From contig NC_090729.1 in the NCBI RefSeq assembly GCF_036898095.1, forward strand, positions 63,517,132 to 63,581,131: a stretch of DNA of 64,000 nt. The letters run 5' to 3'. Below, one piece after another: positions 20,921-33,161 of this stretch. Position numbers and translations under genes: made by a program. The notes under the pieces were generated by a model. That model worked only from the letters and a program-made list of their open reading frames with translations. It was not told where the DNA came from and searched no databases. Origin of the DNA: Palaemon carinicauda (lineage: Eukaryota > Arthropoda > Malacostraca > Decapoda > Palaemonidae). The first letter of the stretch is position 1. Every line of letters begins with the position of its first letter.

Positions 20921-22528
20921 GTGACGGACAGCCAAGAGCACCGCCAGCAATTCTCGATCGAAGGTAGAATAACCCGATTCTGCCTTGGACAGTTTTCTGC
21001 TGAAGAAGGCCAATGGGCGGGGTGAGCCTTTGACCACCTGCTCGAGTACTGCACCAATAGCGACGTCGCTGGCATCGGTGGAGAGAAGGAGAGGGGCGTG
21101 TGGGATAGGAAAAGTGAGAGCCGCAGCAGTTGATAGGGCCTTCTTTGCATTGCAGAAGGCTGCTTCCTGAAGGGGACCCCACTTCAGGTCCTTTGGCTTA
21201 CCCTTGAGGGAGGCATAGAGGGGAGCAAGAGTGGCGGCAATGGCTGGCAGAAAACGGTGATAAAAGTTGATCATGCCCAAGAATTCCTGCAGAGCTTTGA
21301 CGGTCGAGGGCGCGGGAAAATTCTGAACGGCTGCTACCTTCTCAGGGAGGGGATGGACTCCTTCAGGAGTGATACGGTGCCCTAAGAATGACACTTCATT
21401 GGCGCCAGAGGTACACTTGTCGTACCGGACTACAAGGCTGTTTTGTTGCAGGCGGTCGAGCACGATGCGCAAGTGACGGAGGTGTTCCTCTTTTGAGAAG
21501 GAGAACACAAGTATGTCGTCCACATAACATACACAGAAAGGGAGGTCCCCTAAGATGCCATCCATGAGACGTTGAAACGTTGCCCCAGCATTACGAAGGC
21601 CAAAACAGTAGTAATTGAAGGTGTATGTGCCAAACAGAGTGGTGATGGCGGTCTTGGGGATGTCTTCTGGGTTCATAGGCACCTGATAATACCCCTTCAG
21701 GAGGTCGAGCGTAAAGAAAACCTTCGCTTTGTGTAGGTAGGAGGTTACATCGGCAATGTTTGGGAGGGGGTATTGATCCGGTTCTATTTGCATGTTCAGG
21801 CGCCTGTAATCCCCGCACGGACGGAGGGAGCCGTCTTTCTTCAGAACGATGTGTAAGGGTGACGACCATGGGCTGGAGGCCTTTTGGCAAAAGCCCATTT
21901 TCTCCATTTCGGCGAACGTCTGTTTGGCGGCAGCCAATTGTTCCGGTGCCAGACGTCTGAATTTTGCGAAGACTGGGGGTCCCGTCGTCTTGATATGGTG
22001 ATAAATACCGTGCTTGGCAGGAACCGTGGGCATTTGGCGAAGTTCTGGACGGAAAACTTCCGGGTACGACGTGAGGAGGTGGGCGTAGGCATCCGTGGGT
22101 GCGCTGATGGGGAGAGCGAGGTTAGAGGGGACGGGTAGAAGAGGTGTCGACAAGTACGAGTCTGCGTTGACCAATCGTCGGTGGGCGACATCGACCAGAA
22201 GGTGGAAATGAGAGAGGAAATCTGCACCGAGGATTGGCATTGTGACGTCAGCAATGAGAAACTTCCAATTTAATTTACCGTTTCCGAACGATAATGTGAG
22301 GTTCTCGTAACCGTAGGTGGGTATCGCAGATCCGTTGGCAGCTACCAAGCGGACGTCGGCAGATGTAGACAGACTACGTTGTGCCTTGAAGAGTTTCCTT
22401 GGCAAAAGAGAACGACAAGCACCCGTGTCTACCAAAAATCGCACGCCCGTTCCTGCATCCTGTAAAAAGAAAAGATTAGAAACATGGGAGGCCACCGCCA
22501 CAAGCGATGGCCTACTTACACGTTTTTT
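20900..22528 (-). CDS. Gypsy copy 2 pol: protease, RT, RNase H start
   Basis: Open in the -1 frame relative to gag from the slippery site (22522-22528) to about 20905. Order: KKRVSRPSLVAV, protease FLVDTGACRSLLP and ILGADFLSHFHLLVD, linker ending HHIKTTGPPVFAKFRRL, RT with SLRPCGDYRRLN, FTLDLLKGYYQVPM (Asp), FGLRNAGATFQRLMDG, CVCYVDDILVFS (intact YVDD), thumb SFLGHRITPEGV, then RNase H STDASDVAIGAVLE and FDRELLAV. A one-base deletion near 20905 then diverts the frame (LEGTPLSFAQT against the expected VIRTD in the neighbouring frame). It has no plausible start of its own, so expression as a gag-pol fusion by frameshifting is the expected route. Confidence 0.9.
22490..22528 (-). promoter_or_regulatory. 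Programmed -1 frameshift signal at gag-pol junction
   Basis: The minus strand has AAAAAAC in the zero-frame phase CCA AAA AAC (22522-22528), then GTG TAA closing gag. After a 9-nt spacer there is a 9-bp stem GGCCATCGC / GCGGTGGCC (22504-22512 and 22490-22498; one G-U pair) with loop TTGTG. A AAA AAC is a canonical X XXY YYZ heptamer, and the spacer and hairpin dimensions match known retroviral sites. Pol is open in exactly the -1 frame. Confidence 0.85.
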
Positions 22529-23283
22529 GGCCACTGACAATCTTTGGCACATTTCTTCGCGGTTGCCCCGAATCTGGAGTGGTAGTAGCAAAACTGCCGC
22601 GGATGGGAGGTAGTAAGTGGCTGTAGAAGTCGTTCGTTGGGGCGCGAGCGATTGGTGGATGGTGGGCGGCTTTGTCGCCGCTTCGGCACGTCACGGGGTA
22701 GGCGTGTATGTCCTACAGCATTCATGTCAGCTTCGGTTGACGTTGAATAGGCATCCTCGTCGTCAGGGGTGGAGGCGTTGATGGAGGTATTGAAGTGGCT
22801 GTCCATAAGGGCGTCGGCTTTGGTCATCAAGTCCTTTATGGGTAAACTATCAACATCGGGTATGGCAGCGCGTACAGGTTCAGGTAAACGGCGTATCCAA
22901 AGGGCACGGAGTAGGTTCACCTCACGAGAAGAGCCGTCTGCGGCAGGTTGAAGGCGAGCAATACTGGTCATTTCCCTGAGGGCAAGCGAAGCCCTTTGGT
23001 CCCCCAACGGTTGTTGCGAGAGCTGAAAAAGCTTTGCTATACGGGCGGCTGGCGACGGCGAGTACTGCTGCAGAAGGTATGATTTGAGGGCGTCATACGC
23101 TATTGGGGTGTCTCCTTGTTCACAAAGCCAGTCGGATATTTCTGGGAAGGTGTCCTCGGGTATCGCCCCGAGAACATAATCCGCTTTGGTGGTTGAGCGA
23201 GTCACGCCCCTGATACGAAAGTGGACTTCAGCGCGTTGAAACCAAGCGAACGCTTCTCTGCTGGCGAACGGTGAAAGTTTCAA
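22516..23283 (-). CDS. Gypsy copy 2 gag
   Basis: About 255 residues with a capsid-like core (LKLSPFASREAFAWFQRAEVHF ... YLLQQYSPSPAARIAKLFQL ... LWIRRLPEPVRAAIPDVD) homologous to copy 1 gag. The C-terminal box FCYYHSRFGATAKKCAKDC has the CX2HX9CX3C spacing. It ends at TAA 22516-22518, one codon beyond the slippery site. The start is unresolved. The frame is open from the 5' LTR through the primer site, but I found no ATG before the core; position 23283 is only a TTG. Initiation could be at a near-cognate codon, or the ATG may have been lost. Confidence 0.82.
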   Translation of the reverse strand: MKLSPFASREAFAWFQRAEVHFRIRGVTRSTTKADYVLGAIPEDTFPEISDWLCEQGDTPIAYDALKSYLLQQYSPSPAARIAKLFQLSQQPLGDQRASLALREMTSIARLQPAADGSSREVNLLRALWIRRLPEPVRAAIPDVDSLPIKDLMTKADALMDSHFNTSINASTPDDEDAYSTSTEADMNAVGHTRLPRDVPKRRQSRPPSTNRSRPNERLLQPLTTSHPRQFCYYHSRFGATAKKCAKDCQWPKNV

Positions 23284-23383
23284 TGGGGCGGCCGCGGCGC
23301 CAACTGCAGTAGAATCCGTCTCCGTCCTAGTACCAACGATGGAGGGGCGAGGGAGGTGGGGGTGGAAGGCAGTGGGAGCGAGT

Positions 23384-23401
23384 CGACTTCCGGGGTCACC
23401 A
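23384..23401 (-). promoter_or_regulatory. Gypsy copy 2 primer binding site (tRNA-Trp-like)
   Basis: TGGTGACCCCGGAAGTCG on the minus strand, one base from the LTR. It shares its first 12 bases with the copy 1 site; the first 11 match the tRNA-Trp 3' end complement. Confidence 0.78.
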
Positions 23402-23402
23402 A

Positions 23403-23655
23403 TGTGACGGCGCCGAGTATGGGTGTGAACTCAAAGGCAGATTGGAAACGACTGGGTTATATTATTGTGGAACACTCTCCTTATATACAAAACCTCAAGG
23501 CAACAGGACATAACAAGTTCACAAGACAGACAATATTACAAAGGAAAAACCAGACAGGAATTTTCATGTTCGTTTTAGTGCGAGGGAAGAGCGAAGATAC
23601 AAGATAATATATACAAAAGGAATTATGTACAATTGTGTGAAACACGGTTGGTACA
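23403..23655 (-). repeat. Gypsy copy 2, 5' LTR
   Basis: 253 bp, TGTGACGGCG...GGTTGGTACA, followed by ATAC (target duplication). Confidence 0.92.
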
Positions 23656-23850
23656 ATACCCATGGTTGTCTTTTCTGCTTATCTCCTCAATTCCAGATCA
23701 TAAGCTTTGAAATTTCTTGATTCACTATATGGTTAAATAATTTGTTCAACTCACTAGAATTTACTGACTTTATTTGTTGAGAGTTGCATGCCTTGGTGGC
23801 GTGATTTCCTGAACATCACTTTGCTCTATTTCTTTAGTCGTGAACTTTCA
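23656..23850 (-). mobile_element. RTE-like LINE, copy A, right of nested Gypsy
   Basis: The reverse complement matches 56625-56835 (GTGAGTTGAACAAA, ATAGTGAAT, AGAAATTTCA, CTTATGATCTGGAATTGA). It continues copy A across the Gypsy insertion. Confidence 0.75.

Positions 23851-25101
<1,251 letters not shown>

Positions 25102-25159
<58 letters not shown>
25102..25159. repeat. (ATT)n microsatellite
   Basis: About 19 units. Confidence 0.97.
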
Positions 25160-25777
25160 GTCGCCACTGTAACGTTGGTATCTTTGAAAGTAAAGAAATC
25201 TCAACTATTCCCGATAACTATTTAATTCAAGTGTTGTTAACCCTGTGGAGCTTCCATTATGTGTATTGTTAAACTTACCCAAGCTCTATAGTGAAACTGT
25301 ATTAATTTTGACATTTGCAAATTGCAATACATGCTTACCAGAATGCAGGAAATATCACCGGAGGTTGGTCTTAAGATAAATAAAAGAAAGAGAGAAATAA
25401 ATAAAATGGAAGAGGAAATATCTTTTGAAAGAGAGAAAAGATTACTGAGGTACAATTATTTAAATATTTAGAAAAGGATGGTCTGGATGGTTTCGTATCT
25501 TCATTGCAACTGATTCATAGCAGTAGGAAATACAGATAACCCGTGACGAGAAAATGACCTCACTTATGTGGGTGGCGCTCAGGCACTACATGCAGCCTTA
25601 TATTACATCTCCCTCCCAAAATATTATGAAAGTGGTAATATTTTCAAAACTTATAAACAACAATATCAAAAGCAGGTATGACAAAGGATATGCTCAAGAA
25701 TCTTTAAGAAAAACATCGGACAAGTATTCTGAATCATAATCGTAATAATCAATGGTAACATTGGAATGACTGAAAAG

Positions 25778-25779
<2 letters not shown>

Positions 25780-25844
<65 letters not shown>
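25780..25844. repeat. (GA)n microsatellite
   Basis: About 32 units following GGGG. Confidence 0.97.
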
Positions 25845-25845
<1 letters not shown>

Positions 25846-26029
25846 ATTCACATAACATCAAGCGGCACAATAATTACATCAGCATTGCAAGAAGTTCACT
25901 GAAATTGAGTTGCAACATCAACATAAAATCTTGTACAGAATATAATTTTGCAAGTATGAAATCAATGCACGTCCAAATACAGTAAAAACAAAACATAATA
26001 TATTTTCATTTTATTATTGCAGAATCAAG

Positions 26030-27228
26030 GCCAAGATAATTATTCGTTCATCCAGACCCGGGTCCCTCTCTTCCTTGGAGGCTATACCTCGTGCACTGAT
26101 GGAGGAGACTTAGGCTACTGAGCCGCTTTGTCTTCGGTAGGAGTGGCTCCTTTTGTTTCACTGACAGGCAGTTCAGTGACCTTGAGGTGTCTTCTGTTCC
26201 TTATCGACAGAAGGCCACTATCATCTAATCTTACGATGTATTGTCTGCGATGTCGTTGCTCGACTAGAATTCCAAGCCTATCCCAGGCCTATGTCATTCA
26301 GTTCTGAACCCTAATGAGCGTGCTTGGCTGTAAGGGCGTTACTCTTCTGTCAGTGGGGCTTTCAATTATCATCTCATTTTTCTCTGCTACCAAAAGTTCT
26401 CTTTTTCTAAAGGATTTTATCCAGTGGTGGTGTATCATATAGTTGAGTTTTGTGGTCAGTACACCATCATGTAGCTGTTTCCCAGTTGCCAATTATGCCA
26501 GAGATTTATTAATAACCCTTAAGGGCGTGTTCAAGTACTGCAGCATTGCCTCGGTGATACGTGTTCTAATTATTCTCTTTGCGGAGTTGGCTGTTGCCTT
26601 GGCTTTTCCATTTGACTGCAGGTAGTGGGTCAGTGTTAGGCGTATGTCAACTCTCCATCTCGTGTAGAAGGACATAATTTCCTTGCTCACCAGTTCGTGC
26701 CACTGTCCGTAGACAATTGTTCAGGTGCTCCCCATCAAGTGAAGTAGGGCCTAAGTTTTGTCATGAACTTTACAGAAGAGGTGCCATTAATGAAGTAAGT
26801 AAGTAAGTAAGCCTGTCACAATATGCCATATATGTGTGTTCTCCAAGCTGAAACTGGTCCATGACAGTCTTTTGGAAGGGATTCTCTGGGGTTGGGGTTA
26901 TTATCATGACTTTGGCTGGCAATGATGGTGAGTGAGCGTCGGACGATGTACACCATGAACAATGATGCTGGAGGTCACCTTCGATGCCCAGCCGATAAAC
27001 CGAATGTCTCGCTCTTCTCAACATTGTATCTAGTCCTTGATGTCCAGCATGAAGGTTGGCGGTTATCTGATGGCGAAGCCCTTCGGGAATGACAAGGGGG
27101 ATGCAGTAATCGTTGAAGCAGTGTGCGACCAGGTTCCCAGATATAGAAAGATGTTCTTTGATGCCGTAAAAGGGTCTCACACATGCAATTTCTTGTAATG
27201 TCTTCCAGTTCCAATCCCCTGCAGTCAC
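26030..27228 (-). pseudogene. Integrase of third Gypsy-like remnant
   Basis: 27228-26770 holds the H2C2 finger (LHAGHQGLDTML ... HHCSWC) and the start of the core (VMDQFQLGEHTYMAYCDRLT). 26690-26298 continues with THYLQSNGKAKATANSAKRII, a TAA at 26493-26495, and ATGKQLHDGVL. The catalytic Glu position reads K (NGKAKA where relatives have NGRAEA), so the enzyme is dead. The segment down to about 26030 reads RLGILVEQRHRRQYIVRLDDSGLLS..RRHLK in another frame, a known C-terminal tail pattern of this lineage. A GTAA/AAGT tetranucleotide run near 26795 interrupts the core. Confidence 0.75.
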
Positions 27229-27403
27229 TCGAGCGACTAGTAGCTGATATGCTGGGTCGTCTAGAGCAGCCTCTTCAACAGTTTTCTCTGTCTATGGTGT
27301 ACTGCTCCTGTAGGTTTTCCACTATTGCTGATACTATAGCCCTCGTTAATTCTTTGTTAAAACTCGCATCCTTTCCATCTTGCGCCTTCCTTAGAGTAGG
27401 GAA

Positions 27404-27760
27404 TCAAGAGAGAAAGTCAGATGCATGATTTTTCTTGCCAGGTAGGTATTTAACTTTGAAATTATACAATAACATTTCTTCCTTTAATCTAAATAGTCTG
27501 TGGTTGGTGGTATGGCCGACACTTCTATTGGCTCCTAATTTGATTAAAGGGCGGTGGTCCGTGACAATGGTTGAGTTCGGGCAGCCCAATAAGAATAATC
27601 GGGCCTTTTTCAAGCACCAGGCCACTGCAAGGGCTTCCCCTTCCATAGTGGCATACCCAGACCCGGTGGGCGTGAGTAAACGACTGCCAAAAAGCGTTAT
27701 TCTCCTGCCATCTCTACAACAAAAGGGGGTTTCAACGAGGTACTATTGCAATATTATTGG
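27404..27760 (-). pseudogene. RNase H of third Gypsy-like remnant
   Basis: 27646-27404 reads EGEALAVAWCLKKARLFLLGC, IVTDHRPLIKL and VKYLPGKKNHASDFLS. The residues before it (27760-27650) are in another frame (SGYATMEGEAL junction). Confidence 0.75.
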
Positions 27761-27789
27761 AGGATGAAGAAGCCCACGCCCTCCTCACT

Positions 27790-28400
27790 TCAGTCAGTGA
27801 CTGAAACAGTCCGCCGCAGCTGGTCATAGTAGGTGAGGCTGTCCTTGGCCAACTTGCAGACGGTGTCTTGCACTTGATGAAACTTCTCCTGAAAGTGCTC
27901 ATCCTTACAGGGGGTCATAATGGGTGCTGTTGTCAGGAAGGGGGCCAGCTGATTGACAAAAGAATACCGCGACCTGATATCAAATATTGTGGGCTTTTTG
28001 TGCATAGAAAAAATTTTGATGGCAAATAAAAAATCTTCTGAAAGCTTGAAGGAGTCCCAACCGAGGTCAAACCCGACAAATTCCACTTCTTTCTTGCAGA
28101 GCTCAAATTGTTCTGGTTTCAAATTTATACCTTTATATGCACAGACTGTGAGGAAGTAATACACATGGCAGAAGGCCTCTTCTGCGCTCGAATCATAGAG
28201 AATTGTGTCATCCACATACTTCCTGGGTACTTCTTTTATGGCTACATCGAATCGGGAGGTATGTGTTGGAAGCAGAAAAGTCATATTGGTGTCCTTTGGT
28301 ATTGATACCTACCCTAAGGTGAGAAAAATGTGTTTAGGGGTATGCTTTCCTTGTCCAGTTCTAACTGGTGAAATCCCCAAAAGTCTTTTATGAACAGAGG
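27790..28400 (-). pseudogene. RT of third Gypsy-like remnant
   Basis: 28284-27790 contains SRFDVAIKEVPRKYVDDTIL (YVDD intact), LTVCAYKGINLKPEQFELCKKEVEFVG and the RNase H approach. Upstream to about 28400 another frame reads FWGFHQLELDKESI and TFFSP.GRYQYQR, the palm beta-strand region, so a frameshift lies near 28290. Confidence 0.75.
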
Positions 28401-30919
28401 AGAAGGTTAGATACCATATCGAAGGGCCTAGGAGTATGATGGGTCTCTCTTCTACAACTAAAATAGGAACTAACATACAAAGTAACCGTAGCTACTCTTT
28501 GTGTCAGTGTGAAGATAAAGAAGGGAATTAGAAAAAATCTTTATTAGATGTAAGTTAATTTATTTCTTTTTTTTCTTTTCTTATGCATTGGCACCTATTA
28601 TGTATTAATTAGAATTGTTTTTTTTTTCTTTTACACGTTCACCTGCCAAAAATACTATTAACAAAAATGCTTTGTGTGATTGTTTCGAATTATTTCTGAG
28701 ATGTGCATGTCTGATATCACAATCATTGTTCAATTTGTTTTTTGATCGAGCTAAAAGAGATATATGTTTAAATGCTTGATTGAGGATTGAGATTTATAGA
28801 TGAGAGACATCACTTTCATTCATGCTGCTTTCTTTCTCCTGCAACCCAGTCCCTCTTTCTTACTGGTTTCTCCTCTTTCCTATAACTCTATCTTATGCTA
28901 GCCAGGAACACAGCATCACATCTTTAACCTACCACTAATACCCTCCAACTCCCCACCCAGTCTCTTCTCCTCACTGGGTCTTAGTACTGTCAGTCCTTTC
29001 TCTCCGACCTAAATTTGCTCCATTTCTTCCTTAGGGGATTGCACTGCCAGACACCAACATTGGCAACTATCCTTGATGCCTTAATTAAACCATGCATAGT
29101 TATGGCACGTCCTAATACCCTAAATTATACAAACGGTCCATCATATAACAAGAATTACTTGAAACTGTTCCTAACCATGGGAACCACACTCTGCCATGTA
29201 CATGAGTTCAGAAAGTAAACCCCTGTGGACCACTTTTTTGAGGAGAGGCCCCTAGGCATAGTAAAACCGGGGCTTGTCCCCTGGTATAATAAGAAAAACT
29301 ACTGACCACTCTTAACCTTGGTTGAGAACCCTGGGAGCTCTTGTGCAGAGCTCGAGTAAATAACTCAGTGGAGGCATGTTCTCTGAAGTGGCCGATGGCT
29401 AAGTCTTAATGCTGGGGCTTCGAACCCTGTGCTTTGAACTTCTATTGAAGACCTTCCACTCTTCACTCAGTCCCATCTACTCACTGAGTCTTACTGTTAT
29501 AAAACTTTCTACCTCTTCCTCATGCAGTCGTCAATGGGCAAAGAGGTTCAGTCCTCATTCCGGCTCCTCTATGGGGCCTGATCCTTTGGCCGCCGTCATG
29601 CTGCTAATTGCTGTGGGATGACTGCCCTTGCCCCACCCTGCTGTTACCAGTCATGATATCTGTGGCAAACTGATATGGCAAAATAAGAAATGTACATTCC
29701 TAAACCACGTAGCAGCAGCGGTCGGCAATATTCTCCACCTTTTGCAAGTTATGGCCGTCTGTTATTCCTTTTACACTATAGCTCAGGTCAGCAAGAGTAC
29801 TTAACATCGACGGCAAACTCTTAAGGCACATAAGATGTCTGATTTCTTTGAGGTTGGTCTCAATATTTTGTTGAGACACATCAATTGAGATATTCAAGTA
29901 ATTTTTCTCGACTTTCTCGTCACTAGTCCTATGAGATTGAATCTCGTAACTTATATATTTTCCCTACCATTATTATATATTTAGAGATCTTTTTATGAAT
30001 TATCAGAGTTTACATTCATGACCGCATATACTTAGCAAGGTTCAAACCACTTACATCTTTTTTTCTGAAGTTTGGCTTCTAAGATATGTGGTAAGATTTT
30101 GGATTCTTATTTTTGAGTCAATTATATGGATCTAATTATATTCATGGTAGTTTTTTTTTTTTTTTATAGGAGTTGAGGGATTTAAGACGAAGGGACATGG
30201 GTCCAGGGTCATGAAGACCGCATCTTGGTGGCATCAGTATTTAATCTGTGACATCACTGAGACACTACATTATAACAATAAATTTTGTTACTTTATTCAT
30301 ACTATTGCTCCTGTTTTGAATAGATACTCTGCCTCTCTTCATCCCTTGTTTAGGGGGGAACAGAAGAGGGAGTTGTCATTCAATGGTGAGTTGGGGTGCA
30401 TTGAGAGGTACACTCAGAAATCATATTCTCCAAATAATTGTCAAGGTCACGGTTGCGATGCAGTTGGGGAAATGTTGATGATATAAAGGCAGACTAACTG
30501 AACAGATCTGTCCAGTGTCTACCCTTACCAAAAATGGTAAATCGTTACCGGACTTGGATGCGTAATGCTAATACACGAAGAGAAAGAAAATGACCACTGA
30601 TTCACCTTGACTGCTGTAATCTATGAAGTATTAATATTTTTATGTAAATTTCCCTCAAAATAATTGAGTTAAGAATATTTTATGAGTAAGTTCTGCTTAT
30701 AATTGTCAAAATATTTATTAAAAAAAAAAGTTTTCTTTAACACAATTTTTTTTTCTCGAAATCTCTGAAGTACTTTCCTATTCTGCATCTAAAGTTGGGT
30801 TATAACGTTTTAGCATTACTTGCATTGAGAAAGCTTTTCTTCTGGAACTGCTGCACTTGGACCAGGAGGCCATTCATCTATGAAATCATGAGGTTGAGTA
30901 GGAATATAAAAGTAAATGC
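28401..30919. other. Repeat-like but unassigned region
   Basis: No gene recognised. 28925-29000 and 29455-29520 share a similar C/T-rich block (CCCA-CT-CTCACTGGGTCTTA against CCCATCTACTCACTGAGTCTTA), suggesting two copies of an unknown repeat. The rest is AT-rich. Confidence 0.4.

Positions 30920-30987
<68 letters not shown>
30920..30987. repeat. (GA)n microsatellite with terminal G-run
   Basis: About 29 AG units followed by roughly ten G. Confidence 0.97.
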
Positions 30988-31069
30988 TAATGATTATGGG
31001 TACCACTAGAGGTGTGAAATTAAATGTGAGTGATGCCAGCAGTACATCTCACAGAGGGAAAATCCTCCT

Positions 31070-31570
31070 GGTCAACGCCTACCAAAGTATAAACCTGCAA
31101 GTAGATCACCTTCTAAAGTAGCAACCTAAGTGTAGATCAGATACTAAAATAGGAACCTGAAGGTAGATTAACTTACTAAAGTAAAAACCAGCATGTAGTT
31201 ACACACTAAACTAGGAACCTCCATCTAAATCACTTACTAACGAAGAAACTTTCTGGTAGATCATTAACTAAAGTAGAAACAGGCATGTAGATCACCCACT
31301 AAATTAGCAACCAGCGTCTAGATTACCTAGTAAAGTAAAAACATGCAGGTAGATCACCTACTAATGTAGAAAACCTGCACGTAGATCGCCTACTAAAGTA
31401 GAAACCTGCAGGTAGATCTCCTACTAAAGTAGAAACCTGCAGGTAGATCACTTACTAAAGTATAAACTTGCATATAGACTGCCTACTAAAACAGATACCT
31501 GCATGCAGACTAAGGTAGAAACCTGTACAGTATGTAGGTCACCTACTAAAGTAGAAATATGCATATAAAC
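31070..31570. repeat. 31-bp minisatellite, about 16 units
   Basis: Unit close to CCTACTAAAGTAGAAACCTG followed by CAGGTAGATCA. The best-conserved units are at 31350-31470, and divergence increases to both sides. The unit contains the palindrome ACCTGCAGGT and the near-palindrome TACTAAAGTA. Confidence 0.85.
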
Positions 31571-33161
31571 TGCCCTTGTGTTGATGCCAAATTGAAATCA
31601 AGCATGTCACCTAATTACTGGTGCCTTAAGATCAACACTCCTTTTAGTACCCTTTAGATTGGTAAACATTACCCTACCGAACAGCTCATTAAAAGAGCTA
31701 GAAATATTACCAAGAAATTATGAAAAGCACCCGCTTTATGGTCTCTAGGCTGTTAGACAAAGATTGAAATCCTGCAAGAGCTTCATAACCACCAATAGCC
31801 TCGACCCCGTAATATCAACAACTTACTTACTGCCTAGAATACTGGAGAGAATCAGTCAAAAGCCCACTTGATGAAGCCACCCAGAGCCCAGGTGAGTCTC
31901 TTCCACATGAAACAAACCTCCGTAGAAAGGATTGGGGTTCTCTTAACCGAGAAAGAACTTGAATATGAAGTACTGGAGTGGGGTCTCCCCCCGTCTCTGC
32001 CTAGTGCACATGTGGGCATCGATCCAAACAATAGACGTCATACTTCGTGGGTGTGAACCGAGTCTAATCTGTACAATTTGGACCTATACGAATGTAATCA
32101 TGCTGCTATTCAGTGTATTGTTAAAGTAAGATCACTGGACTGAATTATAGAAGACCTGTTATGGATTTATAACTCGAACACTTGTCCATTAGATTGATCC
32201 ATATATAGGAAGAGTAAATGAGGTACCGTTTACCTTACAAAAATAGCTGTGAGAAAATTACAGGAAGACTACTTACATATTTGCTGGTGCTCCTTCTAAA
32301 ATACAAATTTAATATTTTCAAGGACCTACAAATTGTAGTCTATATGTAAATATCCAAAAAATCTTTACATGAATTTATAGAAATTGATAAGAAAAATATT
32401 TCAATGTATAAATGATTACTGATATAGATCCTTGCTAACCTAGACCTACCCATGTCCCAAACATTTTAACAAATCTAAATTATGCAATAATTTGAACCTC
32501 TTTTAGCACTTTAAAGTTATCCAGCAATTACTGAAGCTAATCTAAGTATTACAGATGAAATATGAGACATGTCGCCTAGCACTGCATCTGGGAAAAGTAG
32601 TCTGTATTACATAACGTTATAATAGACCAACAATCTAGAGTCTAAACCCTACAGTAGACTTATATCTAGGTTCCCGTCACAAGAAACCATCTCTAAATAT
32701 CCTCATGTCAACGTGATTTATTAGCTGCATCATATGTAGCAATTCTCCTAGATATTTTGGACGTCCAGTTCTGATCATTTGATTGGTTATTGAACATATT
32801 TTAAACTCCAGGGAAATATATGATCAACTAATTTCTACTGAAAATGGAATTTTCTATAATGAATGGACGAGTGCAGGCTAGTTTTGTATTTTTCTCTTCA
32901 TATTTCATAGGGGCTGGGGCATAATAATATACGTATTGGTCTATTAAAATGTGAAGTATATTTTTTACTCTAACTCCATTGTTTATATCTTAGAGACTGA
33001 AGGGGATATATTGCATATGGGCGTTTTTCCATGGTTTGGAGAGCTTCCTGTGCATATGCAATGACGTATTTTTCAGGTGCTTTCTTTAAACTAATTAACA
33101 GCTTACAAGTACTTCTTCCTCAGTTCCCGGATGTTTTTCTACAACAGCCATTTTTTTATCA
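31571..33161. other. AT-rich, no gene recognised
   Basis: No coding signature seen. Its last three bases (TCA, 33159-33161) are the left target duplication of the following element. Confidence 0.45.

Larger units (their letters stand above)
19224..23655 (-). mobile_element. CsRn1-like Ty3/Gypsy element, copy 2
   Basis: 4,432 bp on the minus strand, flanked by a perfect 4-bp duplication ATAC (19220-19223 and 23656-23659). LTRs of 254 and 253 bp differ at about five places. Gag and pol overlap in the -1 frame with a slippery heptamer and hairpin. Only one frameshift (RNase H, about 20905), one nonsense codon (TAA 20340-20342) and an unresolved gag start separate it from an intact element. The CX2HX9CX3C gag box and the tRNA-Trp-like primer site put it in the CsRn1/Kabuki group, as a relative of copy 1. 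Confidence 0.93.
26030..28400 (-). mobile_element. Third Gypsy-like element remnant (RT to integrase)
   Basis: Minus-strand remnant with RT, RNase H, integrase zinc region, integrase core and a C-terminal tail in order. No LTRs, gag or protease were recognised. All parts carry stops or frameshifts. RT wording (YVDDTILYDSSAEEAFCH, EFVGFDLGWDSF, DIRSRYSFVNQLAPF) is unlike the two CsRn1-like copies and represents another Gypsy-type lineage. Confidence 0.8.

Noticed and set aside
25666..25851. Leu-Ser repeat ORF, and the similar one at 30795-31121
   Set aside because: Translation of (GA)n tracts.
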